This document shows, in pieces, positions 34,899 through 44,145 of a stretch of 64,000 nt of DNA. The position numbers were made by a program, and so were the translations under genes. The DNA lies in NCBI GenBank assembly GCA_965116335.1, contig OZ220677.1:2790001-2854000 (forward strand), in the 5' to 3' direction. Position 1 is the first letter of the stretch, and every line of letters begins with the position of its first letter. The stretch is from G963663315 sp965116335. Lineage in GTDB: Bacteria > Pseudomonadota > Gammaproteobacteria > Arenicellales > Poriferihabitantaceae. The notes under the pieces were generated by a model, which saw only the letters and a program-made list of their open reading frames with translations, made no database searches and was not told the DNA's origin.

Positions 34899-35420
34899 CT
34901 ACGATGCTTTTGCGGTTTGGTATACAGTGTTTTTAATATCCTTTATGAGTAAGAATAGATGTAGCGGGTCGGTTGGGCTTTCCTCAAAACCAAGGGATTG
35001 ATACCAGTTTTTCGCTGTTTCGTCCTTCGCGTGAACCAGTAATGCGCGGATTCCAGCAATATCTGCGGCTTGCACTGTTTTCAATAATGCGTTTTTCAGC
35101 AGGCCCTTGCCAATTCCCATTGATTGGTATTCCTTGTCTACCGCAAGACGTGCAAGCAACATGACTGGCACTGGATGTTTTGCCAACCCTTTGGCTACTC
35201 TTTCTGGAGTTCTGGTATGAATCACCGAGCCGACGGCTAAACTGTAATACCCGATCACTTTTTTGTCCTCGCAACCGACATAAGTTTTGGTGCTGTTTGC
35301 TCGCTGGTTAAGCAGTGCATAATTGACCAGAAAGTAATTTAGCTCAGGAACACCACAATCAAATGCCTCAATTTGGTGAGATTGGTCCAGTTTCTCAATA
35401 CTTCGTTCAGGCAAAAGCAT
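34899..35420 (-). CDS. GNAT acetyltransferase toxin (TacT/AtaT type)
   Basis: The 173-residue protein is a GNAT fold enzyme of the type that acetylates aminoacyl-tRNA and stops translation. The family start (FDCGVPELNYFL), the acetyl-CoA loop VDKEYQSMGIGKGLLKNAL and the C-terminal active-site tyrosine region NWYQSLGFEESP are present. It lies 2 nt after a DUF1778 antitoxin on the same strand, the standard pair order. No truncation is visible. Confidence 0.92.
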   Translation of the reverse strand: MLLPERSIEKLDQSHQIEAFDCGVPELNYFLVNYALLNQRANSTKTYVGCEDKKVIGYYSLAVGSVIHTRTPERVAKGLAKHPVPVMLLARLAVDKEYQSMGIGKGLLKNALLKTVQAADIAGIRALLVHAKDETAKNWYQSLGFEESPTDPLHLFLLIKDIKNTVYQTAKAS

Positions 35421-35422
35421 AC

Positions 35423-35692
35423 TCAGTCAAAAACACTGCGCTCTGAAAGCAGCTTTTTGAGGGCAGGCTTGTCTTTTGGGTCCGTATCCAGGGCTTCCTG
35501 GAACCGATTCCATTGTTCATCATTGAGTGCGAAAACCCTTCGGTCTGTCAAGACTTCAGATGCAGCAGATAATCCGGTATCCAGCAGGAACTCGCTGACT
35601 GTTTTGTTTACAGAAGAAGCCGCTTGTTGCAATACCGCCTTGGCAGTGAGGCTGGTGCGTATATCAATGTGTTCTGTTTTTTGTTCCTGCAT
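35423..35692 (-). CDS. DUF1778 antitoxin (TacA/AtaR type)
   Basis: The 89-residue protein has a ribbon-helix-helix N-terminus (HIDIRTSLTAKAVLQQAAS) and the DUF1778 helix pair SVNKTVSEFLLDTGL, then a C-terminal toxin-binding tail with the family LNDEQWNRFQEAL. I choose ATG at 35692 (MQEQKTEH) because the longer frame would run into the 54-bp palindrome. It should bind that palindrome, alone or with the toxin. Confidence 0.92.
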   Translation of the reverse strand: MQEQKTEHIDIRTSLTAKAVLQQAASSVNKTVSEFLLDTGLSAASEVLTDRRVFALNDEQWNRFQEALDTDPKDKPALKKLLSERSVFD

Positions 35693-35694
35693 GA

Positions 35695-35748
35695 CATTGT
35701 ATAATTGTAGCATTGTATACAATTATACAATGCTACAATTATACAATG
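35695..35748. promoter_or_regulatory. 54-bp palindromic operator of the TacA/TacT pair
   Basis: Two perfectly complementary 25-bp arms (35695-35719 and 35724-35748) flank a 4-bp centre. The core arm is TGTAGCATTGTATA, and ACAATGCTAC recurs once more just outside the right arm (to 35752). It ends 3 bp before the antitoxin start codon. It contains a TATAAT on the minus strand (35743-35738) that could be the -10 box, so repressor binding would block the promoter. Confidence 0.85.
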
Positions 35749-35824
35749 CTACAGGTATCCATGCCCGGCTTGAGCCTGAACAGGCGGCTTACGCCGAATC
35801 TCACTTGAAAAATATAACGCTTCT

Positions 35825-36985
35825 TCAACCATGAGAATACCTTTGTATGTATGACATCAGGCTGGGGATGCCGGGTTCGTAATTCGCTCCGCCGACTTTC
35901 CAGACATAACCGAGGTGGGAAAGCTGCTTCAGGTTCTCCATGACTCGACCGGTTGTATCCGGTCGATCCTCGGCCATTCCCTTTTTAATTGCTTCCTTCA
36001 GTACACTGCCATGCAGATGGGTCTGTATCTGTCCATTCTGGATGAAGGCATCGGCAACACTCTCGGCCACAGACAGCAACTCCATTTCTTCTATCTCATC
36101 GAAGCGAGTCTGGTACATCAGGTCGCGTTCGTTTATTACTTCTTTTTCCACTTCCCGTAACATCTCTGGAGTAACTTCGGTCTGTCCGGTTTGATCCAGG
36201 CTTCTAGCCAGGCAATCTCCCCAGATTTGCAGGAAGAAGGGATAACAATGGGTATGCTCCACAATTTCATCCAGAACGAAGGGAGAGAAGGATATGCCGG
36301 CTTTCTCCAATGGCACGGTAACTGCCTGCCCGGCTTCATCAGGTGACAGGCGTCCCAATGGGAGTATCTTGCTACGCCCCCAGAAAGAGGCATTGGTTTC
36401 TCCCAATGCTGCCATCAGGTTCGGCGTACCAGCTAGTACCAGCAGGAACGGGTGACCTTCCCTGCGAACGGTTTGGCTGGCGTTCAGGAGGGCACCTGCA
36501 ATCGGCGGTTGTAATCGGTGCGCTTCGTCAATAATCAGGATAAAGGGTTTGCTCTGGCATCGTTCCTGCAATATCTTACGAATGGTTGCTGCCGGGCGAG
36601 ACAGGTCTATTTCTACATTAGCCTGGGCAAACCCGACTCCACCAGAGACTCCGCCAGACTTGAATCGGTCTCGTAATTTCGGGTTATCCTCGGTCAGGCG
36701 AGCCGACAACTCGACCATGGTTCCCATCTCATCCGGGGTTTCCCACAGAATATCCAGATTCTCTTTTTCCTTTCGGCGAGTCTCTCGCTGCAGGTATCCG
36801 AGCAGGGCAGTCTTGCCATTGCCACGAGGACCGTAGATGATCATATTTTGACTGATCGGTCTACGGTTTTTCAGGGCTTTGACGCACCTTTGGAAGTATT
36901 CCTGCTCGCGTTTGCGTCCAGCCAGATAAGGCGGTATTCCACCATCTCCGGGTATAAACAGGTGTTCCAAGTCTATATTGCTCAT
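35825..36985 (-). CDS. stand-alone AAA/STAND-like P-loop ATPase
   Basis: The 386-residue protein has Walker A (IIYGPRGNGKTALLGY) near residue 50, Walker B (FILIIDEAHRLQPP) near residue 150, a sensor region LVLAGTPNL and a C-terminal winged-helix-like part (residues 320-386). It resembles ORC/Cdc6-like and STAND-type ATPases in prophage and defence regions. No partner is seen besides the TA pair, so its role is unknown; it could be a lone defence or transposition-linked ATPase. Confidence 0.7.
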   Translation of the reverse strand: MSNIDLEHLFIPGDGGIPPYLAGRKREQEYFQRCVKALKNRRPISQNMIIYGPRGNGKTALLGYLQRETRRKEKENLDILWETPDEMGTMVELSARLTEDNPKLRDRFKSGGVSGGVGFAQANVEIDLSRPAATIRKILQERCQSKPFILIIDEAHRLQPPIAGALLNASQTVRREGHPFLLVLAGTPNLMAALGETNASFWGRSKILPLGRLSPDEAGQAVTVPLEKAGISFSPFVLDEIVEHTHCYPFFLQIWGDCLARSLDQTGQTEVTPEMLREVEKEVINERDLMYQTRFDEIEEMELLSVAESVADAFIQNGQIQTHLHGSVLKEAIKKGMAEDRPDTTGRVMENLKQLSHLGYVWKVGGANYEPGIPSLMSYIQRYSHG

Positions 36986-37212
36986 TTTCGCTCTCTATCA
37001 GAGTGCACTATGCTGCCTGAATGATGGGGTGTTGTCAAAAATCGGGTGCTGTCCGGTAGCGGGCGGGAATCAACGGTAATTGCAGGTTCCATTGTATGGA
37101 TGATGCCTTCGTCGACCGATATACATTGAATTATCATCATCCTGTACGGTAATCGTACAAAAGGCTATCGCATCGGCATCACTGCTGCTACCCTTGCCTC
37201 ACTATGGCTCTT

Positions 37213-38901
37213 TCAGGGGGTTGCTGAGATATAGAACAACAATAACACGATGGCCAGCAGTGTCGCGGTAATTAATCCCATTCGCCGCACCGACCATGAT
37301 ATGAGCAGGTTGTAGGATTGTCTACGCGCTACCGGCGTCATGGCGACTACCATGCCCGAGAGCGTCGTCATGAATGCTTGATTCAGTCGGCTGGCAAGAT
37401 CGGTGATGCAGCCATACAGTCCAGGCCAGAGTCTCCTGTATAGCCATTCACTGTCGAGATTGGTGGATTTCAGTTCGGGTGGGTACAGGCCTTTCAACTG
37501 TAACCAGACAAACGCCAGCGCTGAGAAAAACAGTAACTGGGTCTGCTTTACGACATCGGGAATATCGAACGGGTGGTAATCCACCGGAAATGGCAGATAG
37601 TTGTACAACATCCACGGATAACAGCCGATAAAGATACAAAGCAAAGCGGCTATCGACATCGCGATCAGCATGTGCAGGGGTGCTTCTTGAGGTCGTTTCC
37701 CGGAGTCATGGGCGAAGAAGGCAAAGTAGGGTATTTTGATACCGGCATGATGAAAAACTCCGGCAGACGCGAACAGCATAGCCAGCCATACTATCTCATG
37801 ATGCTCGATCAGTAATGCGGCCATTACCATGGATTTACTGACGAAACCACTGAACAGGGGGAATGCGGATATCGAGGCTGCACCGATAATACACAGCCCG
37901 GTGGTTCTGGGCATCGACCGCGCCAGGCCGCCGAGTTCAGAGCCGCGCATTTCGCCGGTGCGAAACAGCACCGCCCCCATCGACATCATCAGCAAGCCCT
38001 TGAAAATGACATCGTTGAATGCGTGTGCCACCGCCCCGTTGACCGCGAGTTCGGTGCCGATACCGATACCGCAAACCATGAAGCCGATCTGGTTGATCAT
38101 GCTGTATCCGAGCACGCGCCGCAGGTCGTTCTCAATCACTGCGAAGAAAATCGGGAAACAGGCCATGATGGCGCCGACATAGATCAGTATATCGAGGCCT
38201 GTGAATGAGCGCGCCAGTGCATAGACGGCTACCTTGGTTGTGAAAGCGCTCAAGAACACCGTGCCGGTCGCGGTTGCCTCCGGGTAGGCATCGGTCAGCC
38301 AGTTGTGCAGGAACGGAAAGGCGGCCTTGATCCCGAATGCCAGCAGCAACAATTTCGCGCCCGGATGATCGAGGTCCAGAGAACGCACCGAAATATCCCC
38401 GGTTTCATGCAGCATCACCAGAGTGCCGCTCAACAGCAGTACCCCGGACACAACCTGAAAAACCAGATAGCGGATGGCGGCCCGGGTTGCGGATGGCGTA
38501 TGTCTTGCAGTGATAAAGAAAACCGAGGTGATGGCAAGACATTCCCAGAATATGAAAAGGGTCAGCCAGTCACCGGCAAATACCGCTCCGAGAGCACTGC
38601 CCGGATAGAGCAGCGCTGCTGCTTGCTGGGGTCGGTCGTTGACATGCCAGGCATAAATAATGGCGATGATTGCGGCAATGTGGAATAGTATGGCGAAAAT
38701 GAAACTCAGTCGGTCCATCTGAAACAGGATCAGTTGCAGGCTCGACCATTGCACAGTCCAGGACATGGATGAGTCCAGCATGAGCAGATTAAACAGCCCG
38801 ATGACTGGCGTCGCCAGCATAATAATCTTGCGTAAATTTCCATGAACCGACAGGCTAAAGGCCGCACCGATCAGGAGAATGAGAAATGGAGCGTTGATCA
38901 T
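37213..38901 (-). CDS. Mrp/Mnh-type antiporter subunit D-like (third NuoL/M/N paralogue)
   Basis: The 562-residue membrane protein belongs to the proton-translocating NuoL/M/N-MrpA/D family. The key membrane glutamate is in IFWECLAIT (TM5) and the lysine in LLAFGIKAAFPFLHNWL (TM7), with a second lysine in AFTTKVAVYALAR. The C-terminus carries two extra hydrophobic segments. It is last in the operon, overlapping the small gene before it by 4 nt. I cannot say whether it replaces the missing MrpA. Confidence 0.85.
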   Translation of the reverse strand: MINAPFLILLIGAAFSLSVHGNLRKIIMLATPVIGLFNLLMLDSSMSWTVQWSSLQLILFQMDRLSFIFAILFHIAAIIAIIYAWHVNDRPQQAAALLYPGSALGAVFAGDWLTLFIFWECLAITSVFFITARHTPSATRAAIRYLVFQVVSGVLLLSGTLVMLHETGDISVRSLDLDHPGAKLLLLAFGIKAAFPFLHNWLTDAYPEATATGTVFLSAFTTKVAVYALARSFTGLDILIYVGAIMACFPIFFAVIENDLRRVLGYSMINQIGFMVCGIGIGTELAVNGAVAHAFNDVIFKGLLMMSMGAVLFRTGEMRGSELGGLARSMPRTTGLCIIGAASISAFPLFSGFVSKSMVMAALLIEHHEIVWLAMLFASAGVFHHAGIKIPYFAFFAHDSGKRPQEAPLHMLIAMSIAALLCIFIGCYPWMLYNYLPFPVDYHPFDIPDVVKQTQLLFFSALAFVWLQLKGLYPPELKSTNLDSEWLYRRLWPGLYGCITDLASRLNQAFMTTLSGMVVAMTPVARRQSYNLLISWSVRRMGLITATLLAIVLLLFYISATP

Positions 38902-39191
38902 TTCGGTTTCATCTCTGTCTCTGTCTTTGAACTGCGGTCATAGTATTGTTCATCGCGCATCAGAGGCTTCCTCATCCAGCTGGCGATCAGTACCAGTATG
39001 ACACAGGCGACGAAGCCGAACAGGCAGGTGAACCCGAAAAAGGTCCACCAGTAATCACCCTTTTTGGCCACGATCAGGTCAAGCAAAACCAGTCCACCGC
39101 ACAACCCGAAAAACCCGATCAGGCCATTGCGTACTGATGCGGGCAGTTGCCTGAACCGTTGAATCACGCTATCTGTCTTTTGATCCGTCAT
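38898..39191 (-). CDS. small two-TM protein within the Mrp operon
   Basis: A 97-residue protein with two hydrophobic helices (about residues 24-42 and 48-70) and charged ends. It overlaps the neighbouring antiporter genes by 4 nt on both sides, so it is certainly a translated member of the operon. I do not recognise a family; it is not MrpE, F or G, which are all present elsewhere. Confidence 0.75.
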   Translation of the reverse strand: MTDQKTDSVIQRFRQLPASVRNGLIGFFGLCGGLVLLDLIVAKKGDYWWTFFGFTCLFGFVACVILVLIASWMRKPLMRDEQYYDRSSKTETEMKPK

Positions 39192-40633
39192 GCTGCAACC
39201 TGCTGAATAAATGTCGCCAGATCATCGGCAATGAAAAATAATACGATGCTGATTGAGGCGGTTACCACCAGTGGGACAATCAATGCACGTCGGGTTTCCA
39301 GGGATTGCCCCGGGTTTTCTCCTTGCAGGAAAAACGCTTTTAATGGAATGGCGGTCAGGTAATATACATTCAATAATGAACTGACCATCAATACCGCCAG
39401 CAAGGCGATTTGTCCTTGTTGCAGAGTGCCCAGGGCCAGATACCACTTGCTCCATAAGCCACCTGCAGGTGGCAGTCCGGCCACGGATAGTGATGCCACG
39501 AAAAACGCAGCAAACGTCCATGGCATGACACGTCCCATTCCATCCAGCTGTGAGACTCTGGTCTTGCCGGAAAGCACGATGATGGCGCCGGCACAGAAGA
39601 ACAGGGTGATTTTGCCGAATGCGTGCAGGGTGATATGTAATCCGCTGCCCATCATGGCCATCTGGTTAGCCATCAATGCCCCCAGCAGGATATAGGATAA
39701 TTGACTGACAGTTGAATAGGCAAGGCGGGCTTTCAGATCATCCTGGCGCATGGCGATGGCTGATGCCAGTAGTATGGTCACTGCCGGAATCCAGAGAATC
39801 AGGTCGTGGAATGGCAGCGATTGCAGTGTGTCGAAGCCGAAAATGTAGACGCTGATCTTGAGTATGGAAAATACGCCAGCCTTGACCACTGCCACGGCAT
39901 GCAGCAAGGCACTGACCGGAGCCGGTGCGACCATGGCATTGGGTAGCCAGCGGTGGAAGGGCATGACTGCGGCTTTGCCGATGCCGAACAGAAACAGGAA
40001 GATCAGAAGTCCGACCAGAGATGGTGGTGCCGTCGACAATACCCCTCCGGGTACGAACGAAAGTCCTTCGCCGTAATTGCCGACCAGTACAATCGCGAGC
40101 AGAAACATCAACAGTGAAGTGGTCAACAATACGCCCAGATAGACTCGCCCCGCAGAGATTGCAGCCGGAGTACGGCTGTGGGTGACCAGAGGCCAGGTGG
40201 AAAAAGTCAGTATCTCGTAAAACAGAAACAGGGTAAAAAGGTTCTCCGCGAAGGCTATCCCCATGACGCTGCCAATGGCGACACAAAACAGGGCATGGAA
40301 ACGGGTTTGGTGTTTATCGTTTCCCGCATTCAGATAGCTGATGGCATAAACCGAGGTGATTGGCCACAACAACCCGGCGGTGAGCGCAAAGACAAGTCCC
40401 AGCGGCTCGACATGAAAAGCGAGACGCAGGCCGGGCAGTATCTGCAACAGAACCTGCGCCTGATGATATTGATCACGGTATAAAAACAGGATAACCAGCA
40501 GGGCCAGGGTGACCAGTCCGGTTATGATCAGCGCAGCGTCTCTGGTTGCCGGTGTTTTTCTGCCAGCGACTACCGCACAGGCGCCGAGCAATGGGGACAG
40601 GACGCACAGGCCGGGTAGTATCCCTTCCAACAT
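39188..40633 (-). CDS. Mrp/Mnh-type antiporter subunit D-like (second paralogue)
   Basis: The 481-residue protein is another NuoM/MrpD-like membrane subunit: TM5 glutamate in FLFYEILTFST, the TM7 lysine in GIGKAAVMPFHRWLPNAM and the channel lysine in VAVVKAGVFSI. I use the ATG at 40633, which shares one base with the stop of the preceding gene (TAATG); the longer frame overlaps that gene. It probably forms one proton or cation path of the complex. Confidence 0.88.
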   Translation of the reverse strand: MLEGILPGLCVLSPLLGACAVVAGRKTPATRDAALIITGLVTLALLVILFLYRDQYHQAQVLLQILPGLRLAFHVEPLGLVFALTAGLLWPITSVYAISYLNAGNDKHQTRFHALFCVAIGSVMGIAFAENLFTLFLFYEILTFSTWPLVTHSRTPAAISAGRVYLGVLLTTSLLMFLLAIVLVGNYGEGLSFVPGGVLSTAPPSLVGLLIFLFLFGIGKAAVMPFHRWLPNAMVAPAPVSALLHAVAVVKAGVFSILKISVYIFGFDTLQSLPFHDLILWIPAVTILLASAIAMRQDDLKARLAYSTVSQLSYILLGALMANQMAMMGSGLHITLHAFGKITLFFCAGAIIVLSGKTRVSQLDGMGRVMPWTFAAFFVASLSVAGLPPAGGLWSKWYLALGTLQQGQIALLAVLMVSSLLNVYYLTAIPLKAFFLQGENPGQSLETRRALIVPLVVTASISIVLFFIADDLATFIQQVAA

Positions 40634-42162
40634 TATTGGATCCCTCCGTTGCCAGAACCGGTCAGGCTGTGTGCTGCCATATCCGCGAGTTCCATAAGCC
40701 AGGTCGCATTGAGCCCAAACCAGAGCGCAACAGCAGCCATGATAACCATCGGCAACCACTCGGCGAACTGGATTGTGAACGGTTGTGCGTCAAGCTCTGG
40801 ATGCGTTGGTTTCGCCCATAGTGTTTCCACTATCCGCCAGACATAGGCAGCACTGGCCAGCGAACCGGCTAATACCGGAATCGTCAGCCACCATGACCCA
40901 CTGTCGATTATCGCAGTCACCAATACCCATTTGCTGATAAAGCCGGTTGTGCCGGGCAGTCCGATCAGGCTGAGACCACCGAACAACAGGATATAGCAGG
41001 CCATCCGATGATGGTGGGCAACACCGCCAAGATGCTTGATTCTGGCGGTGCCGGTCCTGACGATCAGAATGCCGACCGCCATGAAAATCATGGCTTTGAT
41101 GATCGAGTGATTGAACAAGTGCAACAGTGCTGCGGTGACCCCTGCCGTTGTGCCGATGCCGATGCCGATCAAAATATAGGATATCTGTGCCACACTGGAC
41201 CAGGCAAACATTCGCTTCAGGCTGGACTCGCGTAATGCGAGCAGGGGCGTGATGAGCATACCGAGAATGCCGCAGATGATTAAGGCCCAGTCCAGCGGCA
41301 TGGATAGAATACTGAAATCGGCACTGAACAGATCATGCAGGAAACGCAGCAGTACATACAGCGCAACCTTGGTCGCAGTCCCGGACAATAAAACTGTGAC
41401 TGAATCGGGGGCGTAGTTATAGGCATTCGGTAACCAGTCATGTAGCGGAAACATGGCGCATTTGATACCAATGCCTATAACGAAAAACGATAATGCCATG
41501 ATGATTGTCCGATCGGCGCCCCTGTCGGCAATCCGGTCAGCCAGATCGGAGATATTCAATGTTCCGGTCTGCATATACAACAGTCCGATCGAAAGCAGTA
41601 TGAAGGTCGCACCGATGGCACCCATGATCAGATAGCGGTATGCTGCAAGCAATGCTCTGTGGTCGCGGCCACAGCTGATCAACACATAGGTTGCAAGCGA
41701 ACTTATCTCAAGGAAAACAAACAGATTGAAGGCATCGTTGGTGACCACCATGCCGTTCAATCCGGCAATACACAGTAGCCAAGAGGCGAAAAATGAGGGT
41801 CGATCGGTTACGGCGGAAGAGTCATTACCGCCGGAGAGGGGCGCGATACTGTTCCCGGAAAGACAAAAAACCGTAGCCAGCAAGTGCACCAGATTGATGG
41901 TTAAAAGTACGAATGCGGTGACCGGGTCAACTACATATTCGATGCCCCAGGGTGCTGCCCAGCCACCCAGATCATAGACATAGCGGTAGCCATCCAGCAC
42001 GCCATCCAGCAGTGCCAGACTGATCCCGAACATAACGATGGCTGCGACCAGCATGAGACCGCGAGATATGGAGCGGTTGCCAATCACGACACAAAACGGT
42101 GCCAGCAGCATCGGTACAATCACCTGCAAAACAGGTAAATGACTGGAAGTGATCAGGCTCAT
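40633..42162 (-). CDS. mnhD: Na+/H+ antiporter subunit D (MrpD/MnhD)
   Basis: At 509 residues this is the paralogue most like true MrpD. The conserved glutamate is in LFVFLEISSLATYVL, the lysine in GIKCAMFPLHDWLPNAY, and GTATKVALYVLLR follows. About fourteen hydrophobic segments span it. It overlaps mnhC by 4 nt. Confidence 0.92.
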   Translation of the reverse strand: MSLITSSHLPVLQVIVPMLLAPFCVVIGNRSISRGLMLVAAIVMFGISLALLDGVLDGYRYVYDLGGWAAPWGIEYVVDPVTAFVLLTINLVHLLATVFCLSGNSIAPLSGGNDSSAVTDRPSFFASWLLCIAGLNGMVVTNDAFNLFVFLEISSLATYVLISCGRDHRALLAAYRYLIMGAIGATFILLSIGLLYMQTGTLNISDLADRIADRGADRTIIMALSFFVIGIGIKCAMFPLHDWLPNAYNYAPDSVTVLLSGTATKVALYVLLRFLHDLFSADFSILSMPLDWALIICGILGMLITPLLALRESSLKRMFAWSSVAQISYILIGIGIGTTAGVTAALLHLFNHSIIKAMIFMAVGILIVRTGTARIKHLGGVAHHHRMACYILLFGGLSLIGLPGTTGFISKWVLVTAIIDSGSWWLTIPVLAGSLASAAYVWRIVETLWAKPTHPELDAQPFTIQFAEWLPMVIMAAVALWFGLNATWLMELADMAAHSLTGSGNGGIQ

Positions 42163-42545
42163 GGGATGATTTCCGGCTCCACGTGCGGGTTGTGCTGGAT
42201 TTCATCCTCATCAACGGTGCCGTAAGCCCGGCGAATCCGTACCACCAGAGCGAGTCCGAGTGCCGTGGTCGCTACACCGACGACGATGGCTGTCAGAATC
42301 AATACATGAGGCAATGGGTTGCTGTAGATTTCTATTGAAGGCTCCAGAATCGGAGGATGGCCGTCCGACACTTTGCCAACGGTGATAAACAGCAGGAATA
42401 CCGCCGATTGAAACAGGTTCAGTCCGATCAGTTTCTTCACCATGTTGCGGCTGTCGATGACGATGATCAAACCCAGTACAAACAGGATGACTGCAACCCA
42501 ATAGTTGAATAGCCCCGGTATCCAATGAGATAAATCGATATCCAC
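42159..42545 (-). CDS. mnhC: Na+/H+ antiporter subunit C (MrpC/MnhC, NuoK-like)
   Basis: The 128-residue protein has the three NuoK-like transmembrane helices, with NMVKKLIGLNLFQSAVFLLF in the second and HVLILTAIVVGVATTALGLAL in the third (given in part). It contacts MrpD in the complex. It is placed 2 nt after the MrpB-type gene and overlaps mnhD by 4 nt. Confidence 0.93.
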   Translation of the reverse strand: MDIDLSHWIPGLFNYWVAVILFVLGLIIVIDSRNMVKKLIGLNLFQSAVFLLFITVGKVSDGHPPILEPSIEIYSNPLPHVLILTAIVVGVATTALGLALVVRIRRAYGTVDEDEIQHNPHVEPEIIP

Positions 42546-42547
42546 GG

Positions 42548-43537
42548 TTAATCCTGGTTCCGGCTAAAGCAGATGAAAAGGGAGATCATGGTGAATGCAA
42601 CGGTGATTCCAACACCGAGCTCGATCAGCACAATACCGATATGTTGTCCGGCGGTCGGCGTGCTTGCCAGAGCCGAATAATCCAGGAAATTGCCGCCACG
42701 CCACATCGCCACGATTCCGGTGCCTGCATACAGCAGCACGCCGGTCGTCATACCGATGGAAACCCATCGTTCACTGATAATGGCCAGCAACTTTTCCGAG
42801 CCGCGCAGCAGGCTATAGGTAATAATTCCGGCACCAAATATCGCACCTGCCTGGAATCCGCCGCCGGGACCATAATCGCCATGAAACTGTACGTACAGGG
42901 CGAATAGTAAAACCAGCGGGATGATACGTAGCAGAGCCGTTTTCAGTACCGGGTTGGTTATGAGCAGTCCCTCAGGTTGCTTGTTTCCGTGTTCCTTAAC
43001 TGTGCCGGCACTCCCCGAGGGAAGTAACAACAGTACCGCAAGACCCGCAGTGAAAATAACGATTACCTCGCCCAGAGTATCGTAGCCGCGGTAGCTGGCC
43101 AGTACCGATGTCACGATATTGGGGATCCCGATTTCCATGCCGGACTGACCGATAAATCGTGGCGCAAGGTGCAAATGAACCGGTGTCAGTGGATTGCCAT
43201 ACATCGACATATCCAGTGTTCCGACTATCAGCAGCATTCCCAGCCCCAGCCCGATCAAAATCGAGACAGGAGAAGGCCAGCGGGGGGCATGTGATTCATC
43301 CTGGCTCCTGATCACTGCCAGAATCAGCACGGTGGAAATTCCAGCCCCCACTGCGGCTTCTGTAAGGGCGACGTCAACCGCATCCAGAATCACGAAAAGG
43401 GCACAGATGACCAGGCTGTAGACGGCGGATAGCAGGGTGACCGCGAGCAGGCTTCCACTTCTTGCAATCAACAGGGCACAGACCAGCAACAGTCCGAGCA
43501 GACCCAAGTCCATGCCAATGTTGATCATGTCAATCAT
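42548..43537 (-). CDS. fusion of MrpA C-terminal/DUF4040 domain with MrpB
   Basis: The 329-residue membrane protein joins two parts usually found at the MrpA C-terminus and in MrpB. Residues about 1-90 match the MbhD/DUF4040 domain (AVDVALTEAAVGAGISTVLIL), and residues about 190-329 match MnhB (YVQFHGDYGPGGGFQAGAI and later GVGITVAFTMISL). This arrangement is like membrane-bound hydrogenase and some Mrp relatives rather than the seven-gene operon of Bacillus. The ATG at 43537 overlaps mnhG by 4 nt; the longer frame to 43711 would run over mnhG. Confidence 0.85.
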   Translation of the reverse strand: MIDMINIGMDLGLLGLLLVCALLIARSGSLLAVTLLSAVYSLVICALFVILDAVDVALTEAAVGAGISTVLILAVIRSQDESHAPRWPSPVSILIGLGLGMLLIVGTLDMSMYGNPLTPVHLHLAPRFIGQSGMEIGIPNIVTSVLASYRGYDTLGEVIVIFTAGLAVLLLLPSGSAGTVKEHGNKQPEGLLITNPVLKTALLRIIPLVLLFALYVQFHGDYGPGGGFQAGAIFGAGIITYSLLRGSEKLLAIISERWVSIGMTTGVLLYAGTGIVAMWRGGNFLDYSALASTPTAGQHIGIVLIELGVGITVAFTMISLFICFSRNQD

Positions 43538-43845
43538 TTTGACTGGTAAGTCTTGTCGGTAAAGGGCCGCAGACCGGATTTCAGGGCGGTTCGCGCCAAT
43601 CCATGAGAGTTCACAGGGGAGATCAGGAATAACAGAATAATCAGCAGGAGAATCTTGAACGCGACTACCACTGAAGTTGACAAAACCAGAAGACCGAGTA
43701 ACACAAGCCACGCTCCCAGAGTATCAATCACACCGACCGCATGGAGCCGACTGAAGCTGTCAGGCAAGCGTAACAGGCCCAGGCTGCCAACCAGTATTAC
43801 TACTGAGCCCAGCATTAGAAGCACGCCTGCCAACAGGTCAATCAT
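43534..43845 (-). CDS. mnhG: Na+/H+ antiporter subunit G (MrpG/MnhG)
   Basis: The 103-residue protein has three hydrophobic helices and the family RLPDSFSRLHAVGVIDTLG motif. I choose ATG at 43845, in ATGA overlap with mnhF, over the upstream ATG at 43888. Confidence 0.92.
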   Translation of the reverse strand: MIDLLAGVLLMLGSVVILVGSLGLLRLPDSFSRLHAVGVIDTLGAWLVLLGLLVLSTSVVVAFKILLLIILLFLISPVNSHGLARTALKSGLRPFTDKTYQSK

Positions 43846-44126
43846 TCGTTGCTTGCCGGGTCGTTTGCCATCATCCTGCGATTCAGGCAATGGATCAGTG
43901 CCAGTGTTCCGACATAGTTGATCACGCCATAAAGCAGCGCGATGTCAATATATTGCGGGTGACCGACCGCAAACAGGTAAACAGAAATCACCAGGATAAT
44001 TTTGGTGGTAAAGGCGTTTACCGAGATTGCCCGGTCGAACCAGGTGGGTCCCAGTGCGGCCCGGATCAACGAGCACAAGATCGACACGAAGATCACGAAC
44101 AGGACGATAAAATACAATTTTTCCAT
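43842..44126 (-). CDS. mnhF: Na+/H+ antiporter subunit F (MrpF/MnhF)
   Basis: The 94-residue protein has three hydrophobic helices and the MrpF block GPTWFDRAISVNAFTTKIIL (given to 20 residues), with YIDIALLYGVINYVGTLA in the last. It starts 19 nt after mnhE. Confidence 0.92.
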   Translation of the reverse strand: MEKLYFIVLFVIFVSILCSLIRAALGPTWFDRAISVNAFTTKIILVISVYLFAVGHPQYIDIALLYGVINYVGTLALIHCLNRRMMANDPASNE

Positions 44127-44145
44127 CTATTGATTATAGCCTGTT

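Noticed and set aside
39738..40286. Minus-strand alternative frame inside the antiporter gene
   Set aside because: It lies wholly within a well-supported NuoM-like gene in another frame and has no family similarity.
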